A DNA stretch of 64,000 nucleotides from contig CM073887.1 in the NCBI GenBank assembly GCA_037176705.1, positions 62,581,001 to 62,645,000 on the forward strand, given 5' to 3'. Source of the stretch: Molossus alvarezi. Its lineage: Eukaryota > Chordata > Mammalia > Chiroptera > Molossidae. Shown one piece after another: positions 56,701 to 64,000 of the stretch. Position numbers and translations under genes: made by a program. The notes beneath the pieces were generated by a model. It saw only the letters and a program-made list of their open reading frames with translations, was not told the DNA's origin and made no database searches. Each line of letters begins with the position of its first letter. The first letter of the stretch is position 1.

Positions 56701-57507
56701 GCTCTGAGCGAGCAGAGTGTGCTGGCTTCATGGGGAGGAGGGCCCAGGGTACCTCGAGGATGTCGGTGTTGGTGCGGCTCTCGTGGGGTTCACTGTACTC
56801 CGTGTACTTCAGGAGCACACGGTCCATGTCCGTGCTGGCATACTGGAAGAGGCGATTGGCGCTGTTGAAGATGATGAGAGCAATCTCACAGTCACAGAGC
56901 ACGCTCAGCTCATAGGCCTTCTTCATTAGCCCGAACTTCCTTTTGGTAAATGTCACCTAGACCCAGGACCCACAGGTGAGAGGGAGAAGACAAAGATTTG
57001 GGGTGGTGTGAGGGAGGTGTAGGGGCCTAATTGTTTCTTGAACATGGCTCATGATTCTGAGCCTCATGTGCTGTTCTTTCTGGCTGTACATCTCACTTCT
57101 CAACCTGGCAAACTTCTACTGATTCTTCAAAACCCAGCCCAAATGACCTCTCCTCTAGCAAGTTTTACTTGGTCTCCTAGGCAGAGCCTACACTCCCTTT
57201 CTGAGCTTCCCCAGTTCTGTAACTCCCTCTGATCCAGTCCTCTGAGTTGGGTGTGTTTGTGTCAAGCTCCACCTCCTCTATGACTAGGACTTCAGTAAAT
57301 CATTATGAAAATGAGCAAATGCTACATCTCAAACTCGAGGCATGGCATCAAGACTCATTCCCCTACAATTTCCCAAAATGGCTAGGCCTTGGCCCAGGCC
57401 ATGTCCCTTGCCAGGAATGCCTTCCCACAAGCTGTTCCACCCAATGAACTCACCTGCCGATTCCTTTGGTCTAGAATGCGTGAGATCTGTATTTTTTTCC
57501 TCCCCAT
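53399..57507 (-). CDS. MEF2B: MEF2B, MADS-box transcription factor (gene span, 8 coding exons)
   Basis: Coding exons in order are 57507-57454, 56956-56753, 55555-55421, 54933-54786, 54608-54475, 54381-54288, 54118-54007 and 53627-53399. They sum to 1110 nt and close in frame to 369 residues (human long form about 368, recalled). The protein binds MEF2 sites (YTA[A/T]4TAR) as a dimer in the nucleus and acts in muscle, neurons and germinal-centre B cells. The MADS box is residues 1-57 ([31 protein letters not shown]) and the MEF2 domain follows to about 91. The rest is a Pro-rich activation region. Residues 318-325, IKSERLSP, fit the phosphorylation-dependent SUMO motif. Skipping the 112-nt exon 54118-54007 puts the last exon in another open frame. 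The start has A at -3 and G at +4. Confidence 0.97.
53632..53710. repeat. (GA)n / (CT)n microsatellite at MEF2B splice acceptor
   Basis: About 79 bases of GA with one AAA break near 53691. On the minus strand it is a CT run ending 3 bases before the CAG acceptor of the last MEF2B exon. Confidence 0.95.
54007..54118 (-). CDS. MEF2B: MEF2B coding exon 7 (112 nt, likely alternative)
   Basis: Acceptor CCCTCCCCAG, donor CCCAG|GTAAGT. With split codons it codes [19 protein letters not shown] to TGPAQP. Its length is not a multiple of three, so inclusion or skipping sets the frame of exon 8. Human MEF2B has isoforms with and without this block, as I recall. Confidence 0.92.
54288..54381 (-). CDS. 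MEF2B: MEF2B coding exon 6 (residues 226-256)
   Basis: Acceptor TCTCCACACAG, donor CCCAG|GTATGA. It codes [20 protein letters not shown] to PAGPP. Confidence 0.95.
54475..54608 (-). CDS. MEF2B: MEF2B coding exon 5 (residues 182-225)
   Basis: Acceptor TGCTCCACAG, donor CCTCA|GTGAGT. It codes [20 protein letters not shown], a conserved activation-region block. Confidence 0.95.
54786..54933 (-). CDS. MEF2B: MEF2B coding exon 4 (residues 132-180)
   Basis: Acceptor CTGCCTTCAG, donor CCCAG|GTAAGA. It codes [17 protein letters not shown] and [13 protein letters not shown]. Confidence 0.96.
55421..55555 (-). CDS. MEF2B: MEF2B coding exon 3 (residues 87-131)
   Basis: Acceptor TCCCCACAG, donor CTCTAT|GTAAGT. 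It codes [19 protein letters not shown] to PRPRLY, starting with the end of the MEF2 domain. Confidence 0.97.
56098..56310 (-). mobile_element. Bat tRNA-derived SINE, older type
   Basis: The plus strand reads 'tgtttttgtttttactattttttagagagag' to 'caactgagccacccagccagggc'. 'GTTGATGTTTTT' flanks both sides. Confidence 0.9.
56411..56662 (-). mobile_element. Bat VES-type SINE just downstream of the MEF2B MADS exon
   Basis: The plus strand reads poly-T, 'aatcctcacccgaggaca' to 'gccaaaccagccatggc'. CCAACACTTATCTTTT flanks both sides. It lies 90 bases from the donor of the exon at 56753, in the sense of MEF2B. Confidence 0.94.
56753..56956 (-). CDS. MEF2B: MEF2B coding exon 2 (residues 19-86, MADS/MEF2 domain)
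   Basis: Acceptor CTGGGTCTAG, donor CTCGAG|GTACCC. It codes [29 protein letters not shown] and the MEF2 domain to RTNTDILE. It is in essence identical to human. The donor is weak after the +3 position. Confidence 0.98.
57454..57507 (-). CDS. MEF2B: MEF2B coding exon 1 (residues 1-18)
   Basis: Acceptor TTCTCCCCCAG at 57537, then 29 nt of 5' UTR, the ATG at 57507 and [18 protein letters not shown], donor CGGCAG|GTGAGT. This is the DNA-contacting N-terminus of the MADS box. Confidence 0.98.
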
Positions 57508-58101
57508 TGTCTTAGGCTGGGCAGAGTGACTTTGGGCTGGGGGAGAAGGAAAAGAGGACAGAGTACATGGGTGGAAAGTGGGGTCAGGCAATCAGCTTTC
57601 CTTCTGTCCTCCCCCTCCCCCTCCCAGGCACTGAAGGGAGTTGATGGGGAAAATCAAGCAGGCTGGATTTCCCCTATGGCCCCCATTCTCAACAAGCCCA
57701 GGATGTAATAGATGCTCAATGAACACCTTTGCACCAATTCCACATGAGAAGAAGGCTGACCTAGGGCAAAAGATAGAGGTACAGATGTTCCTGCCCCTGC
57801 ATCTAAAAAATTACCCCCTGGTAACTATGGTACCTCAGGGAGCCTGACCTCTCTGGGCACCTTCTGAGCAGTAGAAATGACAATGTTGTATACTCCTTAT
57901 TGTTGTTGGGGACAAAATGAACAAATGCCCAGCACCCAGCAGATGCCACAAATGTCATATGCTATTATGTCAAATGCCATAACTGCTATTACGAATATTG
58001 GCAATAGCCTAAAAGCCCTCAACAGGCCTGGTTGGAGGGACAGTACTCAGTAATCTTGAACCTCTGAAAGTAAGCCTGGTCTGCTTTTGGACACCTTTCT
58101 T

Positions 58102-58355
58102 TTTTTTTTTTTTATCCTCACCCGAGGACATTTTTCCATTTTTTGTTCAGGTAGAGTGGGAGGGAGAGAGAGGAACAGAGAGAGAGAGAGAAACATCGAC
58201 GTGAAAGGAACACATCAAGTGGCTGCCACCCGCACAACCGACCAGGGCCGGGGACAAACTGCAACCGAGGTACGCGCCCTTAGCGGGAACCGAACCCGGG
58301 TCTCTCAGGACCGCAGGCCGACGCTCTAACCGCTGAGCCAAACCGGCCAGGGCTG
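58102..58355 (-). mobile_element. Bat VES-type SINE, young type
   Basis: The plus strand reads poly-T, 'atcctcacccgaggaca' to 'gccaaaccggccagggc'. GGACACCTTTC flanks both sides. Confidence 0.95.
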
Positions 58356-58435
58356 GACACCTTTCAACTTACTCAACACACAACAGCTCCCCGAACAAGA
58401 TCAAGGACTGTGGTTACCAAAAAAACATATATTTA

Positions 58436-58582
58436 GCCCTGGCTGATGTAGCTCAGTTAGTTGGAGCGTCATCATATACACCAAGAGGTGGCAGGAGGGT
58501 TGATTCTGGGTTAGGCACATACTGAGGTTGTTGGTATGATGCTTGGTTGGGGCACATACGGGAGGCAACCATTTGGTGTTTC

Positions 58583-58638
<56 letters not shown>

Positions 58639-58667
58639 CTTCTTCTCTCTATAATCAATAAAAAAAA
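58436..58667 (+). mobile_element. Bat tRNA-derived SINE, older type, first of three in tandem
   Basis: From GCCCTGGCTGATGTAGCTCAG, with a (CT)n run at about 58586-58634, to 'ctctataatcaataaaaaaa'. Confidence 0.9.
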
Positions 58668-58668
58668 G

Positions 58669-58858
58669 CCCTGGCCAGTGTGGCTCAGTTGCTTGGGCAT
58701 CATTCTGTGCACTGAAAGTTTGCCAGTTCCTTTCCCAGTCAGGGCACATGCCTGGGTTGTGGGCTTGATCCCTGTTGGAGGGTGGTGCAGGAGGCAACCG
58801 ATAGATGTTTCTCTCTCTCCCACTCCCTTTCTCTCTCTCTCTAAATATCAAGAAAAAT
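58669..58858 (+). mobile_element. Bat tRNA-derived SINE, older type, second of three
   Basis: From CCCTGGCCAGTGTGGCTCAG to 'ctctctctaaatatcaagaaaaa'. Confidence 0.9.
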
Positions 58859-58859
58859 A

Positions 58860-59095
58860 GCCCTGGCTGGTTTGGCACAGCGGTTAGAGCATCTGCCCAT
58901 GGACCAGAGAGTCTCGGGTTCAGTTCCCACTAAGGGCACGTACTTCGGTTGCAGTTTGTCCCCAGCCCAGGTTGGGGTTGTGTGGGTGGCAACCAGTCGA
59001 TGTTTCTCTCTCTCTCTCTTCCCTCCTCTCTCCCTCCTGCTCGATCTGAAGATAAATGCAAAAGTGTCTTTGGGTGAGGATAAAAAAAGAAAAAA
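58860..59095 (+). mobile_element. Bat VES-type SINE, third of three
   Basis: From GCCCTGGCTGGTTTGGCAC to 'gtctttgggtgaggataaaa', followed by an A-rich stretch. Confidence 0.92.
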
Positions 59096-59128
59096 GAAAA
59101 ATATTTTAAAAATTAAAAATTAAAAAAA

Positions 59129-59129
<1 letters not shown>

Positions 59130-59160
<31 letters not shown>
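59130..59160. repeat. (AC)n microsatellite
   Basis: A perfect AC run of about 30 bases after the A-rich SINE tail. Confidence 0.95.
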
Positions 59161-59254
59161 TTACAAACTGCACTGAGTGTGGAAAAAAGACTGAAAAGAA
59201 ATGCTCATGATGGGAAATACCGGCTAATGGAAATTTACGGGTAAGTTTTCTATT

Positions 59255-59575
59255 TTTTAAAAAGTATAGATGCAATTCACATAACAAAAAATTCATCATT
59301 TTAAAGTGCACAAGTCAATGGCATTTAATTTGTTCACAATGTTGTAGAACCATCACTTCTATCTAGTTCCAGAAAATTTTTATCCCCTCAGAAAGAGACC
59401 CCATTCCCATGAGCAGCCACCCTCCCCCACCCCCCCGCCGACAGCCAATGATCTGTTTTCTGTCCCTATGGATTTGCCAATTCTGGAAATTTCATGTAAA
59501 TGGAATCATACAATGTGTGGGCTTTTGTGTCTATTTTTTTTTTCTTTTTTGATTATCTGAACTTACTAACTTTTC
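59255..59575 (-). mobile_element. Old L1 3' fragment, minus strand
   Basis: The text 'agatgcaattcacataacaaaaaattcatcattttaaagtgcac', 'gttgtagaaccatcac', 'atggatttgccaattctgg' and 'tggaatcatacaat' fits reversed L1 3' sequence. Confidence 0.7.
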
Positions 59576-59609
59576 CCCTCAGTGATGATGGACTATTTCT
59601 CTTTTTTTC

Positions 59610-59800
59610 TAATTTTTTTAAAATTGATTTTTAAGGAGAGAGATAGAAACATCGATGAGAGAGAGCATTGATTGGCAGCCTCCTGCATGCCCCCACTGGG
59701 GATCCGGCCCACAACCTGGGCATATGCCCTGACTGGGAACCAAACAGGCGACCTCCTGGTGCGTGGGTGGACGCTCAACCACTGAACCACACTAGCCACT
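59610..59800 (-). mobile_element. Bat tRNA-derived SINE, older short type
   Basis: The plus strand reads 'ttttaaaattgatttttaaggagagagatag' to 'ctcaaccactgaaccacactagcca'. Confidence 0.87.
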
Positions 59801-60650
59801 ATATCTCTTTTTAAACAATTTTTTCTTTTCTTTTTTAAATAACAGAAACCCACCCTTGCCCCACTTTCTGCCAGGAGGAGGCGAGGATGCCCTGGAAAGG
59901 CCTTAGGCTTGGAGCCCTCAGACCACAATTTGGGCCCTGGGCAACTTGAGAGACACCCTAGACCCTCCTCACAGGGACCTCAGATCTCCCTGGTGGGGTG
60001 CCCAAAAGTAAGAGTGGGCAACTCAAGGAGGGCAGCATGTCCTCAAGACAAATAGGCCTTCCCCAGTGCCCCCTAAGCAGGGATCCTTGGAAGAAGAAAC
60101 TTGTCGCATGGTACCCATCATGCTGTACAGTCAGCTACTCAAGGCCCTCAAGATCTCTAACATCCCTCCACCAACTCTGTGACCATACTTGACCCCCAGC
60201 CACTCCTATGTCACAGGTGATTGAGGCCATGTCACAGGCCTGCCCAGGTTAAGTGGGCCAGTGCTCAGGCCCCAGCCGGTCTCTGACCCACTGGGCAGCC
60301 CTCAGCAAAGGGGGCCTCTCCTTCATATTGCTATTCTCTGAATGGGGAGGTTATGAAATGCAGAGCACCTGGCATGGACCTGGAAACAAGCTCTGGGGAA
60401 GTGTAGGGAAATGTAGGTCTGTCTCCATGTGTAGCCAGACCTCAGCCTAAGAGGTCTGGGTAGAGACCCCTTTCATCCCAGAGTCCCAGGGCCCAGGAGT
60501 GTAAGATGCCTTGGCCATCATGTGTGGCCCACTGTGTGACCCCAGGAGTGCCCTTTACCTTCTCTGGGCTGGGTTTCTGAGCAGTCACAACTATGCAGAG
60601 TCCAGCCTATGAGAGTCTCCACCTCAGCCCCCTAGCTACAGATTGATTTG

Positions 60651-60679
60651 CTAAATTTAACCTCTGGGGCTAATTTTAA
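60651..60679. promoter_or_regulatory. Two MEF2-type binding sites 19 bp apart
   Basis: CTAAATTTAA (60651-60660) and CTAATTTTAA (60670-60679) both fit YTA[A/T]4TAR exactly. A TAATCCC homeobox-type (OTX/PITX) word overlaps the 3' site. They lie about 3.1 kb upstream of the MEF2B start codon. Function is inferred only. Confidence 0.45.
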
Positions 60680-61724
60680 TCCCTGGCTGGAATCGGGTGC
60701 GTTCCCACGGCTGGGATGTGTTGGCCTCGCCCTCATGGGTCCCTAGGGACAGAAGGGGGGCACTGGCCCGGAGGTCCCAATGCCAAGATGACTCCGGAAA
60801 TGCCCCCCACGCCTGGGGTCCCATGAGAACATGGGACTTGAACCTGAGAATCTGAGCCTGGAATATCTGATTCCAGCCCTTTCTCAGTTTGTCCCCATTA
60901 TGTGACCCCTGCTAGGGCAGAGGTTGCATAATGGGGGAGCCACAAGACCCAAAAGGTCAAGGGGGTCTCTCTGAACTGAGACCCAAGAGCTGAGACAGGA
61001 AGTGAGTTACAGACAGAAGGAACAGCAGGTACAAAGGCCCTGAGGAGGGACAAGACACAGCAACAAGGCTGGAGAGAGGAACTCGAGGGAGAGGCTACAG
61101 AAGCCGGGCCACTCTGAGCTGCGGGGAAGGTTGTGAGTTTGAGTCTAATAGAGATGCAGAGACATAGGAGGATTTGAGTAAGAAGGGATGGAGCTTATCA
61201 TTGAAAAACCTTTCCATAGCTGCCATGGTATGGGGAGGGGAGGAGATTGCAGGATACTGGAGGAGAGGCCAGGGCTGCATCCACTTGGTAAGAGACTAGG
61301 GGTGAAATCACTGTACTCCAGGGCACTTTGGGTCCTTCAGAAGGTACCAGATTCTCTGCCATCTCTAGGGATAGGTACAGATGGGCTCACACAGGGGTTT
61401 GACTCCTCTGATCCTCAATGACCTTGGAATCCCCAATCCTCTCACAGGAACTAAAGTCACCCCCAGCTTTGGCCCTTGAGGGATCAATCCAACACAAAGC
61501 TTTGATCATGACCCTTCCTGCTCACACATTCTTCATGGCTCTCTACTGCCATTAGGAGAAAGTTTCAGTTCCCAGCCTGACATTCAAACCCCTGCCACAG
61601 TCGATCCCTGCTCACCTTTGTCTACCTTCAAAAAGTCTCTGCCTAGAAAGCCCTATAGCCCCTTCTTCACCTGGCCAACTCCTATTCACACTTCAAAACC
61701 CAGCTCAAAATATCCACCCCTCAC

Positions 61725-61923
61725 CCGAGCTGGTATGGCTCAGTTGAACATCATCCCATGCATCAAGAGTTCTCACACTTAATTCCTAGTCAGGGCACAT
61801 GCCCAGGTGTCCAGCGTGATCCCCAGTAGGGGGTGTGCAGGAGGCAGTGGATCAATGTTGTGTTCTTACATCAATGTTTCTCTCTCCCCCTCCCTTTCTC
61901 TTTCTCTAAAATCCATAAGAACA
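61725..61923 (+). mobile_element. Bat tRNA-derived SINE, older type
   Basis: The text 'cccgagctggtatggctcagttgaacatcatccc' to 'ctctttctctaaaatccataag' is a worn copy. It is followed directly by a young VES copy. Confidence 0.85.
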
Positions 61924-61924
61924 T

Positions 61925-62175
61925 GCCCTGGCCGGTTTGGCTCAGCGGTTAGAGCGTCGGCCTGCGGTACAGAGAGACCCGGGTTCGGTTCCCGCTAAGG
62001 GCACGTACTTCGGTTGCAGTTTGTCCCCGGCCCTGGTTGGTCGTGAGGGTGGCAGCCACTCGATGTGTTCCTTCACATCGATGTTTCTCTCTCTCTCTCT
62101 TCCTCTCTCTCCCTCCCGCTCTGTCTGAACAAAAAATGGAAAAATGTCCTCGGGTGAGGATAAAAAATAAAAATA
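61925..62175 (+). mobile_element. Bat VES-type SINE, young type
   Basis: From GCCCTGGCCGGTTTGGC to 'gtcctcgggtgaggataaaaaa'. AAAATCCATAAGAACAT flanks both sides. Confidence 0.95.
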
Positions 62176-63614
62176 AAATCCATAAGAACATTTCAAAAAA
62201 TAGTTTAAAAAAAAATCCATTCTTCCAGGAAACCCTCCCTGCCCTTACTTAGTTCTGACCCCATGGAGCTGGGAATGTATATATCTGTGGGGCTGGAATC
62301 CAGACTGCAAGGCCCTCAGGATCGGATATAGGGGTTGCTGAGTAGATTTGGTGAATGGTGCAGGTCAAAAGAGACACGTCTGAACTCCCCCAGCTTCCCT
62401 CAACAACTTCCTCTCAGACTCCCCCAGCTGACTCCCTACCCAGAAATACACGCGCATGCAAATCCAGCCACTGAGTGGACCTGTCTCAGGCCCAGGTGTG
62501 AAGGGCCAGCCAAGGAATGTGGGGGTGGAAGACCCATGGTGTGCATATATATTTGTACTCACATGCAAATCCCCACCCCGAGCCGCAGACAGACCAGCAA
62601 CCTGTTCTCCAGATGTTGGCATGATCGGAACTGCTGGGGGGAGGTGGTGGTGGCTGCTGAATGTGCCAGGCACGAGGGGGAAGCTGAGGCTTGGGGAAGC
62701 CTCTTCTGTGCACCCCCCACACCAATGTCCAGCCAGAAAGAGAGTTTGTGGCATCTGCCAGCAGAGAGGTAGAGAGGTAGACCCATTGACAGTAAATGGA
62801 GCAAGGTAGAAGGGTTAGGAGAAATCCAAGAGGACATCTCAGAGGAGGAAGCATGTAATTGGGCCTCAGTGGAGAGATGGATGGGGGCCTGAGCAGATGG
62901 AGAGTGGGGTGGGCATTTGAAGCCAAGAGACCGCCCCACCTTTCTTCACACCCTCATACATAGCATTTATTAAGATCAACCATATTCCGACCACTGTGAT
63001 AATCAGGCTTCATTAGAAGTAGAAAGTATAAGTAGAGCAATGGCCACAGAAGACTGGCAAAGTGACTGAGACCTACCATAAGAAGACAGTAGGCCCAGAG
63101 GTTGTATGGTTGTTCTATGAAACCTCAAAGGACAGGAAAGTGCAATGTTATTTAAACTAATTCAGACCTTTGAAAACAATGGGAACTGCCCAGGTCGTTT
63201 TTATAAAACTCCCATCTGTCAAAAGTCCAAAAAGAGTGAAGTACTGACCACGAAAGGGGCAGTGTTAGCCAGGAATTTCAACAAAGACCTGTCTGAAGAG
63301 GTGACATGTGGGCTAAGATCTGAAGCATGAGAAAGAGACAGTCAAGTGAGGGAAGAGTCAGTGGGAAGATCTAGGGGGAGGGTGGTCCTGGTCCTGGCAG
63401 TGAAACTGTAAGGGTCAAAGGTCAGAGTGATCATGAGTTTGGCATTTTGAAAAATATCAAAGACATCTGTATGGCTGGATAGCACAGCAAGGGGGAGAGG
63501 TGAGAAAAATGGTGGTGGGGAGGGTTGTCAGGATTGGGTCATATAGGTATTCGTGGGCTTTACTCTGAGGGCAATGGGAAGCCATGGAGAGTTTGGGGGC
63601 AGGGGAGGGTCAGG

Positions 63615-64000
63615 ATATGATTTTCCCATTTAAAAAATCCCCTTGTGCTCTCACGCATTGTTGGTGGGAGGGGAAAGAGGTACTGTGGAAAACTGGCCTT
63701 TACTAAACATGAACATATGTCTATCCTGTGACACAGTGATCACCCAAGAGAAGTGGGTCTGTGTTTTACCACAGGACACAGACAAGAGTGTTCTCAGCAG
63801 CTTCATTTCAGCATAGCCTCAAACTGGAAATGACTCAAATGCCCTCAGTGGGAGAACTGGTAAATCCTTTCTGGTAGATTCTACAATGGACTAATACATT
63901 GCACAGAAAAATGATGCATTTTGCCCCCATGCAACCACACAGGGGAATCTTCCAGACCTGTGCCAATTCAACGGTGCTGGACTTCACACAGGAGACATGC
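63615..64000 (+). mobile_element. L1 3' end (ORF2 end region), plus strand
   Basis: The text runs as L1 in sense: 'cgcattgttggtgggagggg', 'aaactggccttta..catgaacatatgtctatcctgtgacacagtgatcaccc', 'gttctcagcagcttcatttcagcatagcctcaaactggaaatgactcaaatg'. It is diverged and runs out of the window. Confidence 0.7.

Larger units (their letters stand above)
57537..64000 (-). other. MEF2B: MEF2B 5' intron / upstream region
   Basis: A splice acceptor at 57537 shows that at least one non-coding exon lies further upstream. I could not place it. The region holds SINEs, an L1 piece at each end and two MEF2-type sites. In human the BORCS8 gene is next and read-through transcripts exist. Stretches 59860-61500 and 62250-63600 hold no recognised exon. 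Confidence 0.6.

Overview
This is nuclear DNA from a placental mammal, almost certainly a bat. It has spliced genes with GT-AG introns, ancient L1, MaLR and MIR fragments, and about 48 copies of tRNA-headed SINEs of the VES type typical of microbats. These start CCCTGGCC(A/G)GTTTGGCTCAGCGG, carry a tRNA-like A/B-box head, a pyrimidine-rich middle, and end in GTCCTCGGGTGAGGAT plus an A-rich tail. The family of bat cannot be fixed from this window. The gene order SLC25A42 (+), TMEM161A (-), MEF2B (-) matches human 19p13.11.

Layout. 1-16972: repeat-rich DNA read as 5' intron and upstream sequence of SLC25A42; no exon recognised. 16973-28262: seven coding exons of SLC25A42, the mitochondrial CoA / adenosine 3',5'-diphosphate carrier; they join in frame to 318 residues. 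The 3' UTR runs to a poly(A) signal at 30042. 30066-38057: gene-free DNA between the facing 3' ends of SLC25A42 and TMEM161A, with dense SINEs, a MaLR LTR and a small TA-flanked MITE. 38058-46706: twelve coding exons of TMEM161A on the minus strand, 479 residues in frame, starting from a CpG-rich promoter near 46.7-46.9 kb. About 46910-53194: gene-free DNA. 53399-57507: eight coding exons of MEF2B on the minus strand, 369 residues in frame. 57537-64000: MEF2B 5' region (intron 1 or upstream), with SINEs and two MEF2-type sites at 60.65 kb.

The three genes are neighbours, not an operon-like unit: a mitochondrial carrier, a multi-pass membrane protein and a MADS-box transcription factor. All three coding regions look intact. 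The points most worth a second look are a U12-type intron in TMEM161A, a GC-AG intron and a 26-nt microexon in SLC25A42, a TMEM161A first exon that codes only the initiator methionine, and a MEF2B last exon that is open in two frames. The frame in MEF2B depends on skipping a 112-nt exon, and a CT microsatellite forms that last exon's polypyrimidine tract. Among repeats, a half-L1 (ORF1-only) element and a short 'head-only' SINE form stand out. I found no operon, CRISPR array, prophage or clearly new biological system. Exon edges were set by reading splice sites and checking that codon phase closes across every junction; protein identities come from remembered orthologues, not from a search.
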